From: Anaerolineales bacterium
GTDB lineage: Bacteria; Chloroflexota; Anaerolineae; 4572-78; J111
Direction of reading: 5' to 3'
Length of the DNA: 55,716 nucleotides
Assembly: GCA_020634935.1 (NCBI GenBank)
Contig: JACKAT010000034.1
Span: 1-55,716 of the forward strand
The translations under genes were made by a program, and so were the position numbers. The notes under the pieces were generated by a model. It worked only from the letters and a program-made list of their open reading frames with translations, did not search any database and was not told where the DNA came from. Shown piece by piece: positions 25,729 through 34,120 of the stretch (its first letter is position 1; every line of letters begins with the position of its first letter).

Positions 25729-26148
25729 TTCCCCAAAATTAACTCGGTAGCAAACCCCTTAAGTTTTTCTAAAAATCAAGCAACCCATGCCTCGATCTTC
25801 GCTATTGATCGAAAGATGACTTAGGTCATAGCTCATACGACCGATTCGGACTAGTCAGATCGATAAAAAGTACTATTTTTACTACAAGGGACAATCTTAA
25901 AGATAGTCCTTTTTTTGGTTCTATAACCCTGGCCTTCGACTATAAGAATTAGCAATCGAATTTGCTATGATTATTTTGGCCGTTATTGGGTTCGAGCTTT
26001 TTGAACATCACCTTACCAGCTCCAGCACTACCATGTTGAGTATTTGGAGCGAGATCTTGAGCATCAGCCTCACTTTTCCCTGGTCCTTGGTGTGCTGCTT
26101 TCTATTCTGGCCAACATCGGCTTCAGGTCGATAGATACAAGGAGCATC
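25729..26148. other. Spacer between response regulator and first orphan receiver
   Basis: About 420 bp. It contains the terminator at 25888-25916 and the motif GGACTAGTC at 25849-25857. The in-frame extension upstream of the next gene (from TTG 26044) lacks a ribosome site and is not taken as coding. Confidence 0.4.
25888..25916 (+). terminator. Rho-independent terminator
   Basis: GGACAATCT (25889-25897) pairs with AGATAGTCC (25901-25909) with one mismatch, loop TAA, followed by seven T (25910-25916). It is 160 bp past the response regulator stop. Confidence 0.7.
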
Positions 26149-26511
26149 ATGCCAAAGCGAATTCCACCTGAAATCAAGCGGCGCGTACTGATTGTTGAGA
26201 ATGATTTGCTGTTGGGGGCCGGCGTTGAACACCTGCTCATACGGGAGACCAATCTAGAGGTGATCGGCATTTCTCCTCAGAACGAAGAGGAACTGTTCAG
26301 AAAAATTAGACGCCTTCAACCGGAGATCATCATTTTGGATGAGACCACTTATCTAACCCAATCAAATCGACTCCTGACCACCCTCAGACAGGACCACGAT
26401 TTCCACCTGATAATTGTCAATGCTGACAAAAACATCGTTTACATATACCACAAGTACACGGTCATGCTTCGCCAAATCTCCGATCTCATCGAGGTTTTAC
26501 GCGAAAAGTAA
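26149..26511 (+). CDS. Stand-alone degenerate receiver-domain protein 1
   Basis: 120 residues from ATG 26149 behind AAGGAG (26139-26144). A single receiver fold: RRVLIVENDLLLGAGVEHLL, a central IIILDE strand with the aspartate kept (Asp64), and IIVNADKN in the place of the Ser/Thr strand. The acidic pair is Glu-Asn-Asp (17-19) instead of Asp-Asp, the Thr is Asn91, and the conserved Lys of strand 5 is missing. There is no output domain. Phosphorylation is therefore doubtful; it may act as a phosphorylation-independent protein switch. A paralogue sits at 28248-28631. The two share the sequence around the start, GAGCATC(A/G)TG(C/G)CAAAG. Confidence 0.75.
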   Translation: MPKRIPPEIKRRVLIVENDLLLGAGVEHLLIRETNLEVIGISPQNEEELFRKIRRLQPEIIILDETTYLTQSNRLLTTLRQDHDFHLIIVNADKNIVYIYHKYTVMLRQISDLIEVLREK

Positions 26512-26583
26512 AGTACCAGTCTTATATCATTGAAATTACTCGGCCTCTCTAAGCCATTGACAGCGCTGAAATGGAGATTACGT

Positions 26584-27111
26584 ATGATGAAAAAAAAGTT
26601 TGCCGTAACCTTGTCTTTGACCCTATTGTTGCTAATAACCTTGTTGTTGGCTTTGGTTGCCAATGCTCAGGAACCAATCAGCGGCGCCGATGGGGAGGGA
26701 GTGATTAGCACACTGGGCCTGGCCGATCCGCCGTCGGCCGGGTTGAGTGTTCAATATATATTCACCGGCGTGGCTAATCACCCGACAGCTGCCACCCGAC
26801 AAATTGCCACCAGTGTCCACTGCACCAATTTCGGCTCAACTGCTATCCAAGCTGAAATTCAGTTATTCTCGGTCGGGGCGGCGTCAGCCTATGGTGACAC
26901 GGTCACCATTGTGGCCAATCGGACCTGGACGTTCAGTACCCAGAATACCGCGATCTACCGTGAAGACAGCATTCTGAATACAGGCATTCTGGAACAAGGT
27001 TCGGGCCGCATTCTGGCCGATAAGGCCGAACTTATTTGTACCGCTCAACTCCTGGACCCGATCGGCAATCCACCGGACTTCATCGCTGAGTTGGAAATGT
27101 TCAAGCCATAA
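26584..27111 (+). CDS. Secreted protein, paralogue A
   Basis: 175 residues from ATG 26584 (GGAG at 26573-26576; ATG 26587 is an equal alternative). A signal peptide ends VANAQEPISGADG. The mature part is all-beta, with ADPPSAGLSVQYIFTGVANH, IATSVHCTNFGSTAIQAEIQ, NRTWTFSTQNTAIYREDS and GRILADKAELICTAQLLDP. Two Cys residues may form a disulfide. I do not recognise a named family. Its stop overlaps an upstream ATG of the next gene, whose product is about 75% identical by eye over the mature region, so this is a tandem duplication. It ends without the YLPLIL tail that its paralogue has. Confidence 0.7.
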   Translation: MMKKKFAVTLSLTLLLLITLLLALVANAQEPISGADGEGVISTLGLADPPSAGLSVQYIFTGVANHPTAATRQIATSVHCTNFGSTAIQAEIQLFSVGAASAYGDTVTIVANRTWTFSTQNTAIYREDSILNTGILEQGSGRILADKAELICTAQLLDPIGNPPDFIAELEMFKP

Positions 27112-27143
27112 TGTTTATGCCTGATTTGAAGAAAGGACCTCGG

Positions 27144-27722
27144 ATGAAATGCCACAAAGTGGCCGCTACTTGGGTTACTTTTATCGTGTTGCTGGCTTTT
27201 GCGCTCCCGATGGCTGCCAACGCTCAGGAGCCGATCAGCGGCGCTGATGGACAGGGGTTTATAGGCGAGCTGGGCCTGGCCGATCCGCCGTCGGCCGGTT
27301 TGACAGTTCAATACATGTTTACCGGCGTGGCTAATCATCCAACGGCCGCCACCCGGCAAATTGCCACCAGCGTCCACTGCACCAACTTCGGCTCGACCGC
27401 TATTCAGACTGAAATCCAATTCTTTTCGGTGGGAGCAGTGGTGCCTTACACCCAAACGGCGACCATTGTGGTCAATCGGACCTGGACGTTCAGCACCCAG
27501 AATACCGCGATCTTTCGCGAAGATAGCATCCTAAACACCGGCATTCTGGAACAAGGTTCGGGCCGCATTCTGGCCAATAACGCCGAACTTATTTGTACTG
27601 CTCAACTCGTGGACCCGATCGGCAATCCGCCGGCTTTTATGGCCAGGTTGCCTTTATTCGATCGTTATGGACAGCCTCCCGGCACACGTCACAAGTTTTA
27701 TCTGCCGCTTATCCTCAAATAA
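27144..27722 (+). CDS. Secreted protein, paralogue B, with YLPLILK C-terminus
   Basis: 192 residues from ATG 27144, placed by AAAGGA (27132-27137). The signal peptide ends MAANAQEP, and the mature domain repeats that of the preceding gene almost residue for residue (ADPPSAGLTVQYMFTGVANH, VHCTNFGSTAIQ, TWTFSTQNTAIFREDS). It differs by an extra C-terminal segment, RYGQPPGTRHKFYLPLILK. The terminal K-x-YLPLIL-(K/R) motif is recurrent at the ends or linkers of Chloroflexota secreted proteins, as I recall, and appears again in this window at about residue 305 of the 48971-50302 product. It may be a sorting or anchoring signal; this is inference. Confidence 0.7.
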   Translation: MKCHKVAATWVTFIVLLAFALPMAANAQEPISGADGQGFIGELGLADPPSAGLTVQYMFTGVANHPTAATRQIATSVHCTNFGSTAIQTEIQFFSVGAVVPYTQTATIVVNRTWTFSTQNTAIFREDSILNTGILEQGSGRILANNAELICTAQLVDPIGNPPAFMARLPLFDRYGQPPGTRHKFYLPLILK

Positions 27723-28247
27723 TCTGGCCCCACCCGTTATTTTGTCCGTCTATACATCGCCTCTCTCCCTTTGCGTTTTTTGTCACAATGGACTAGTCCT
27801 GCCCCATTTTATAGGCCAAAGTACTAGTCCATTCGCCGTTCGGATGTCGTGATGATAGTCCTTTTATAGTTCAAAGAACTGGGTGATAACTATAGACCCT
27901 GCCTCTTTACTCTCATACAATAATTTCAGTATCACCAAATGTTGTATTTCTACCATGCTATGCCACCCAATCCCGTCTATTCCTCCGAACCTTTAAAAAA
28001 TCGAAAGAGTGATTTTCAGTCGCCCTCCATACCGTGCGCGATTCGGTTTGCGCTATGATCTGAGGCTCTCCTGAGTTTATCGAGGGGCTGATCAAAAGAT
28101 ACTGTGCAAACCGCATCGAAGGGTATGGGTGCGGTCTGCTGATGATTCCTTTTTTATTGGTCACAAATGGTCGATTGGAGCATTTCGTCTATGACCATTT
28201 TAACTTTACAACCGCAATTTAATAGTGTCTTTAGGATAACGAGCATC
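27723..28247. other. Spacer with a GACTAGTC inverted repeat before the second orphan receiver
   Basis: About 525 bp, no gene recognised. AATGGACTAGT (27787-27797) and ACTAGTCCATT (27823-27833) form an 11-bp perfect inverted repeat with a 25-base loop. The motif GGACTAGTC also occurs upstream of the first orphan receiver (25849-25857), so it may be a shared regulatory site. Confidence 0.45.
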
Positions 28248-28631
28248 GTGGCAAAGAAAGCCACTACTATACGACGAGTCCTTATTGTTGAAAACGAATT
28301 ATTGTTGGGTGCGGGCATCGAGCACCTATTGGCCGGTGAGACCGACTTGGATGTCATGGGGATTACTCGGGTCGATGAGGTTAAATTGCTCGAAGAAATC
28401 AGATTTTCCCAGCCGGAAGTCGTTATTTTGGATCGGGCGACCTGTTTGATTAACCCAACTAAGCTCATTACCAGGTTGCCAGATTACCCCTGTTTAAGGG
28501 TGATTGTTATCAGCGCTAATGATAACTTGATGCAGATATTTGAAAGACAACAGGTTTTGGTAACGCATGTCCATGGCCTGGCCTCATTATTCTACTCAGT
28601 TATTAGCTATGCCAAAGGAGGTACCGCATAA
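28248..28631 (+). CDS. Stand-alone degenerate receiver-domain protein 2
   Basis: 127 residues from GTG 28248; the alternative ATG 28167 would add 27 residues with no counterpart in the paralogue. It is a receiver-only protein like the 26149-26511 product: RRVLIVENELLLGAGIEHLL, then EVVILDRAT with Asp62 kept, and VIVISAND with Ser89 kept. The acidic pocket is Glu-Asn-Glu and strand 5 lacks the Lys. No effector domain. It lies 76 bp before the giant surface-protein gene and may control or be co-regulated with the copper-oxidase locus. Confidence 0.75.
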   Translation: MAKKATTIRRVLIVENELLLGAGIEHLLAGETDLDVMGITRVDEVKLLEEIRFSQPEVVILDRATCLINPTKLITRLPDYPCLRVIVISANDNLMQIFERQQVLVTHVHGLASLFYSVISYAKGGTA

Positions 28632-28707
28632 ACCGATTTATGAGCCAAAAACAGAACCTATTTTCAATTCAATATTTGACCCGTTTTCATAAAAGGAGGG
28701 ATTAAGT

Positions 28708-31700
28708 ATGATCGGACAAATACGTCCCAAATTTAAGGGGACACGCCGGAGGCGAAATTGGTTGAATCGCCTTATTTTGGTGTCAATCCTACTGGTATTG
28801 GCATCCGGGCCGCCGGCAGCAATCCTGGGGCCGATGCAGGCCCAGGCCCAGGAACCCACGGCCGAACCTATTATTCAACCTGCTCAAGATACCACGGCCG
28901 AACCCACCACTCAACCTGCCCAGGCCCCCACGGCTGAACCTACCAATCAACCGGCTGACGCTCCGACCACGGAACCCCCAGCGGCCCCTACTGTAGAACC
29001 CACCACTCCCCCCACCGAGCAGCCGATAGCAGACCCTACGTCGGAACCCACCACGGAAGCGACATCAGAACCCATCCCGGAACCGACCCAAGAACCCACC
29101 TCGGAACCGACCGCGGAACCCATTCCCCAACCAACCCAGGAACCCACTGCGGAACCGACATCGGAACCGATTATCCTCCCCGCCGCAGAACCGACCGCGG
29201 AACCCATCACATCCGAACCAGCCGCTGACGTCGCACCTCAGGCGGTTTTTGTCACGGCCGCGGGGCCAGCCACGGGACCGTGGTCACCTAATGACGATGG
29301 TAGTTGCAATATTGGTAGCGCAGTAACCATCACGGCTCACGACCGCGCTACCGGCGCTGACCTTTCAACCCCCGATGTCGGGTTCCGGTTTATCGTCAAC
29401 GAGGACGTCGCCAATGACCCTGCCTTTAGCGGCAACCCCCGCAGCTACAGTCCACTCATGGCAGTTGGCGATGACGCCAACGCCACCGTCTGCCTGCCTT
29501 CCGGCAAGTATTTGGTGTCCGTCATGGGCGGGCCTTTCCCGCCGACGCCGGGCGGTTATAAGATGAGCGGCAAGCACTTCACGGTTCCCGCATCAAACAC
29601 CGTGGACGTGGAACTGGTACCTGGTCCATTACCCCTGTCTTCAATCAATGTGGTGATCCACCACGATAACCTCATGGTTAACGGTGCCCAGGACATTCCG
29701 GTCGAGCAGGGCCTGAGAGACTTTGCCATACTCCTTGAGGACGGCACCGGCGAAGTCTCGGTGGACTTCTTCGGCAACCCCATCTGCACCGAGTATGACG
29801 GGAACGGGAATCCCATCTCCGGCACCGGCGGTCAGTGTCTGACCGACGAAAACGGCGAGGTCACCGTCCCTAACCTTGGCGCAGGGAAATACGGCGTCTT
29901 CGTCGTCCCGCCCGATGGCCAGGGTTGGGTCCAGACCAGCACGCTCGAAGGCACCCACACCATCGACGCCTGGGTGGAGGAAGGCAACAAAGGCTTCATC
30001 ACCGAGGCCGGTGTACTTGGGCCGGCAGTGGCGATTGGCTTCGTTCAGGAATGCGAGTTCGGACTGTGCCCCCAACTGAATAATCAGGGCAATCTAGTTT
30101 TTCCAAATACCCCCAACCCAGCCCAGGGCAGCGCCCAGATCATCGGCCGGGTGCGCGAAGCCTCCGAGGCCGGTGGTGAGTTCCAGGTGGTCGAGGGCAA
30201 GGCCGTACCAGAGCCGTATATTGCCCTCAACAACCTGAGCGGGAATGACGAACAGGTCTACACCGGCCGCGGCAATCCCGACGGCACCTTCACCATTCCC
30301 AATGTCCCCCCCGGCACGTACCAATTGGTTTACTGGGACGAGCCGCAGCTCTACATCATCTCCTTTGCCACGGTCCAGGTTAATCCTGATGACACGGTCG
30401 TCGACATGGGTGACTTGCTCACGCCGCGTTGGTTCGGCCAGATCCAGGGCTACACCTACATCGACAACGGCGTGACCAAGGATGGTAGGGTAATCTCTGG
30501 TGGCGCTGAGAACGGTATCCGTGATTGCATCGCCGACGGCAACGGCCTCATCGACCCCCACAACGTCGACAGTTGCGAGCAGGGTCTGCCCAACCAGGAC
30601 CTTGACATTCGCTTCAACGACGGGTCGATCAAGTACGCTTCCTTTAGCGATTCGAACGGTTACTATGATTTCCCGGAGCATTTCCCCTACGGCCACTACC
30701 TCATCTGGGAGGTGGGCTTTGGCCGCATGAAGCAGGTCAGCACGGCCGGCTACTTCACCGAGTTTTCCGGCGATGGCCTGACCCCCATCCCCACCGGCTA
30801 CCCGTACAATCCTCAGAACCGGCCTGGCTGCGGTGACGATCCGAACTGTACGGCCGACACCGGCCCGGCCTCGCTGCTGCAAGCCGAGATCACCCTGGCC
30901 GGCTTCTATAACTGGATCGACACCGGCAAGGTGCCTTATGGGCCCGGCGAGAACGGCGGCATCTCCGGCATCGTCCATTACGCCGCCACCCGCAACGAGT
31001 TCGACCCGCGGCTGGCTGCGGCTGAGGACTATGAGCCGGGCGTGCCTAATGTGACTATTAATCTTTATCAGGCGGCCCTCGACGCCACCCAGCAGCCGAT
31101 CTCCTGTACGGCTGTCGGAGACGGCTGTCCCTACGGTGCGGGGGAACTCATGCGCGTTGGAACTGGAGCCGGCGATGTCATCGACTCCGTCGAGACGGAT
31201 TCCTACGACGCCAACCATCCCACCGACTGCGTCTATCCCGATTTGCTGGGCGGCACGATTAACGACCCGGATTGTCGCGAGGTACCGATTAACCTCCGCC
31301 AGATCCAAGACGGTGTGTTCGACGGCGGCTACGCCTTCGAAGGCACACCAAAGGGCGCATACATCGTTGAGATGGTCGCCCCACCCGGCTACCGGCACAT
31401 CAAGGAAGAGGACCAGAACACCGATCAGGGGGATGACTTCATTCCGCAAGTGCCGCCGCCACCATGCGCCGGCCCGCTGCACCTGGTCAATGATCCGCGC
31501 AACCCGGCCGACGGCCACAATACGCCGTTGTGCGACAGTAAATTCGTGCGGGTGATTGACGGAACCAACCCGCCGGCCGAGTTCTACGTTATGACCGCCT
31601 TCGACGACAGCGACGCAACCGACTTCACCGGTACGGCCGAAGTGCCGCCGCCCGGCTTTATCCGGGGTACCCTGTTCGACGACCTGAACGTCCAGTTCGA

Positions 31701-33978
31701 CCCGAACTCGGTCATGTTCCAGGGCAAGAAGGGCGTGCCCAACACCCCGATCGGCGTCCTTGACTTCCAGGGCAATGAGATCACCGTGGTCAACACCGAC
31801 GACGAAGGTTTCTTTGAGGTGCTGCTGCCCTCCGGCTATACCCGGCTGTGCCCCACGCCGGGTGGTGTCTGCCCAGCGATTTACCTGATAGTCGGTAACT
31901 ACCCCGGCCAGGATCCGCTTAACCCACTGCCCAACTGGAACCCGGCCTACGCCACTCTGACGCTCCCCCTTGATGTCTGGACCGGCAAGACCACCTACGC
32001 CGACGTGGCCATCCTGCCCATCACCGGCTTTGGCTTCGACAATCCGCCGGTGTGTACCGTGACCGGCCCCGACGTACAGTCGGTGGACACGGTAGCCGGG
32101 CCACGGGGAACGACCAGCTTCAATATCTACGGGAGTGGATTCGGTTCTTCGCCAGGTTCAGTGGCGCTGGGTATTACCAACCAAAACATCAATAGCTGGT
32201 CTGATACCGTTATAAACGTAACTATCCCGAATAGCCAGCCGCGAGGCTCCCAGCAGCTGCTGGTAACCAACAGCGCCGGGGACACCAGCCAGACCGGCAT
32301 TACCTTCCATGTAACAGGCAGTGGGGGAGGCGGCCCCGCTTACAACCCGCCCATTAGGAATGTCGGCCCGAGTCAGACCTATTCGACTATTCAAGCTGCC
32401 ATTGACGCCGCCAACAACGGTGACCTGATCATCGTCCACCCGGGCGAGTACTTCGAAAGTCCGATCCTCTACAAGAACGTCAAGCTGCAAGGGTTTGGCC
32501 CCGGCGCAACAAGTATTGACGGCCGCTTCCTCGGCTTTGGAGCGGGCGCCGTCTTTGATACGGCTGCTTGGGAGGCTAAGATGGCTGCCATTAACCCGGT
32601 AGGACCGCAAGCCGGTGGCCTGGTTCCAATCGGGCAGGTGGTCACCGTAGTGGCTACATCGAGCAACACGCATAACAATAACAACTTCCCAACCCAGATT
32701 GACGGTTTCACCATCATCGGTGGCGACTCGGCCCGCGCCGGCAATTCGGCTGCGCCGTCTCAGGGCGGCGGCATCTACGCCCACGCCCGGGCCAGACGCC
32801 TGGTGGTTAGCAACAACTCGATCCAGTCTAACGCCGGCAACGCCGGTGGTGGGGTCATTCTGGGCCAGGCCTACGTCGGGAATAACTTCAATCAAGACGT
32901 GCGCATCCACCACAATCGGGTGCTCAACAACGGCGGCACGATCCTGGCGGGGGGTATCGCGATCTTCAACAATGCTGATCGGTACGAGATCGACCACAAC
33001 CTTATCTGTGGTAATCAGTCGGCCGAGTACGGCGGCGGCATCTCCCACTTCGGGCGAAGTGATGGCGGACAAATCCACGACAACCAGATCGTGTTTAACT
33101 CGGCCTTCGACGAGGGCGGCGGGATCATGGTCGCCGGCGAACTGCCGCTCGTGCTGGGTGGGCTGTCAGCCGGATCAGGTGACGTGACGATCGAGCGCAA
33201 CCTGATCCAGCACAACCTCAGCAACGATGATGGCGGCGGCATCCGCTTACTCATGCCGGTCGATGGTCAGGTACGTATCATCAATAACATGGTGGTCAAT
33301 AATCTGGCCACTGATATTGGCGGCGGGATCGCCCTGGATGACGCCCTCGACGTTGAGATCATCAATAACACCGTGGCCCGCAACATCTCCACCGCCACGG
33401 CCGAAGACGCCGACCGCTTGACCTGCAACCCGCCAGCCCTGGGGAGCTGCCCGCACGTGGCCGGTATCGCCAGCCAGCCGCACAGCGCGGCCTTATTGGA
33501 CCGTTCCCCGGCGCCGGCAACCGACTTCACCGACCCGCTGCAGTTCAACAACGTCATCTGGGACAACCAGGCCTGGTACCTAAACGATGGGACCGATCCG
33601 CAGAATCCGTTAGATCAGGATGGGATCATCGATCTGGAGGTATTCGGATCGTCGAATCTTATGAACCCCAACTTCTCGCTGTTGACGGCGGACTACGACG
33701 GCTGCACGAGCGGCGGCGGCAACAACTGCATCATCGGCGACCCGCCCCTGGTGGCTCCCATCACCCTGAACTTCCATGCGCTCCCGCTGGCGGGAGAGCC
33801 GGCGTTCATCGGAGTGGCCATTTCGGCGACACCCGCCGGCCCTCAGGGCGACTACCACCTAAGCGCCTCGCTGGACGGCACGGCCAGTTTCGGTGGGGTC
33901 AACGCCCCGATGGTCGACTTTGAAATGGATACTCGAAGCAATCCCCCCGATATGAGCGCGGACGAATACATACCTTAA
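28708..33978 (+). CDS. Giant secreted protein: Pro/Thr/Glu repeats, SdrD/Cna-B-like domains, IPT/TIG and parallel beta-helix
   Basis: 1756 residues behind AAAGGAGG. Parts: signal peptide (about 18-48, ending MQAQAQE); PTEP-type low-complexity repeats (about 48-171); a long series of Cna-B/SdrD-like and carboxypeptidase-regulatory-like beta-sandwiches (about 190-1110), marked by GTFTIPNVPPGTYQLVYWDE, SFSDSNGYYDFPEHFPYGHY and DDEGFFEVLLPSGY; an IPT/TIG domain (about 1113-1205, GTTSFNIYGSGFGSSPG); and a right-handed beta-helix (about 1211-1756) with YSTIQAAIDAANNGDLIIVHPGEY-type entry and GGGI...I.NN turns. It ends in MSADEYIP and has no obvious cell-wall anchor. It is the first large gene of the copper-oxidase locus. 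Inferred role: surface scaffold or adhesin, or a polysaccharide-binding module. Confidence 0.85.
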   Translation: MIGQIRPKFKGTRRRRNWLNRLILVSILLVLASGPPAAILGPMQAQAQEPTAEPIIQPAQDTTAEPTTQPAQAPTAEPTNQPADAPTTEPPAAPTVEPTTPPTEQPIADPTSEPTTEATSEPIPEPTQEPTSEPTAEPIPQPTQEPTAEPTSEPIILPAAEPTAEPITSEPAADVAPQAVFVTAAGPATGPWSPNDDGSCNIGSAVTITAHDRATGADLSTPDVGFRFIVNEDVANDPAFSGNPRSYSPLMAVGDDANATVCLPSGKYLVSVMGGPFPPTPGGYKMSGKHFTVPASNTVDVELVPGPLPLSSINVVIHHDNLMVNGAQDIPVEQGLRDFAILLEDGTGEVSVDFFGNPICTEYDGNGNPISGTGGQCLTDENGEVTVPNLGAGKYGVFVVPPDGQGWVQTSTLEGTHTIDAWVEEGNKGFITEAGVLGPAVAIGFVQECEFGLCPQLNNQGNLVFPNTPNPAQGSAQIIGRVREASEAGGEFQVVEGKAVPEPYIALNNLSGNDEQVYTGRGNPDGTFTIPNVPPGTYQLVYWDEPQLYIISFATVQVNPDDTVVDMGDLLTPRWFGQIQGYTYIDNGVTKDGRVISGGAENGIRDCIADGNGLIDPHNVDSCEQGLPNQDLDIRFNDGSIKYASFSDSNGYYDFPEHFPYGHYLIWEVGFGRMKQVSTAGYFTEFSGDGLTPIPTGYPYNPQNRPGCGDDPNCTADTGPASLLQAEITLAGFYNWIDTGKVPYGPGENGGISGIVHYAATRNEFDPRLAAAEDYEPGVPNVTINLYQAALDATQQPISCTAVGDGCPYGAGELMRVGTGAGDVIDSVETDSYDANHPTDCVYPDLLGGTINDPDCREVPINLRQIQDGVFDGGYAFEGTPKGAYIVEMVAPPGYRHIKEEDQNTDQGDDFIPQVPPPPCAGPLHLVNDPRNPADGHNTPLCDSKFVRVIDGTNPPAEFYVMTAFDDSDATDFTGTAEVPPPGFIRGTLFDDLNVQFDPNSVMFQGKKGVPNTPIGVLDFQGNEITVVNTDDEGFFEVLLPSGYTRLCPTPGGVCPAIYLIVGNYPGQDPLNPLPNWNPAYATLTLPLDVWTGKTTYADVAILPITGFGFDNPPVCTVTGPDVQSVDTVAGPRGTTSFNIYGSGFGSSPGSVALGITNQNINSWSDTVINVTIPNSQPRGSQQLLVTNSAGDTSQTGITFHVTGSGGGGPAYNPPIRNVGPSQTYSTIQAAIDAANNGDLIIVHPGEYFESPILYKNVKLQGFGPGATSIDGRFLGFGAGAVFDTAAWEAKMAAINPVGPQAGGLVPIGQVVTVVATSSNTHNNNNFPTQIDGFTIIGGDSARAGNSAAPSQGGGIYAHARARRLVVSNNSIQSNAGNAGGGVILGQAYVGNNFNQDVRIHHNRVLNNGGTILAGGIAIFNNADRYEIDHNLICGNQSAEYGGGISHFGRSDGGQIHDNQIVFNSAFDEGGGIMVAGELPLVLGGLSAGSGDVTIERNLIQHNLSNDDGGGIRLLMPVDGQVRIINNMVVNNLATDIGGGIALDDALDVEIINNTVARNISTATAEDADRLTCNPPALGSCPHVAGIASQPHSAALLDRSPAPATDFTDPLQFNNVIWDNQAWYLNDGTDPQNPLDQDGIIDLEVFGSSNLMNPNFSLLTADYDGCTSGGGNNCIIGDPPLVAPITLNFHALPLAGEPAFIGVAISATPAGPQGDYHLSASLDGTASFGGVNAPMVDFEMDTRSNPPDMSADEYIP
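28850..29220 (+). repeat. Degenerate tandem repeat encoding PTEP linker
   Basis: Repeated units based on GAACCCAC(C/G)... encode (A/S)EPT(A/S/T)EP(I/T) runs in the giant secreted protein. The region is purine/C-skewed and likely variable in length between strains. Confidence 0.6.
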
Positions 33979-34000
33979 TCTCACCGATCTAAGGCGATGC

Positions 34001-34039
34001 CCCACCCTCCCCCTGGCCGACCGGCGGGGGGAGGGTGGG
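34001..34039. terminator. GC-rich stem-loop after the giant gene
   Basis: CCCACCCTCCCCC (34001-34013) pairs perfectly with GGGGGAGGGTGGG (34027-34039). There is no T-run, so it may attenuate or protect mRNA rather than stop transcription. Confidence 0.5.
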
Positions 34040-34120
34040 CGCGATGAAAGGAGCAAGCGGTGCAAGAGACGATGAATAACCAATGTAACCTTATGCAAGA
34101 CACGATCGGAGGTAGAGAGC

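Noticed and set aside
30094..31518. 474-codon open frame on the minus strand inside the giant surface-protein gene
   Set aside because: It is an antisense shadow produced by high-GC codon bias. The plus-strand protein has clear domains throughout.
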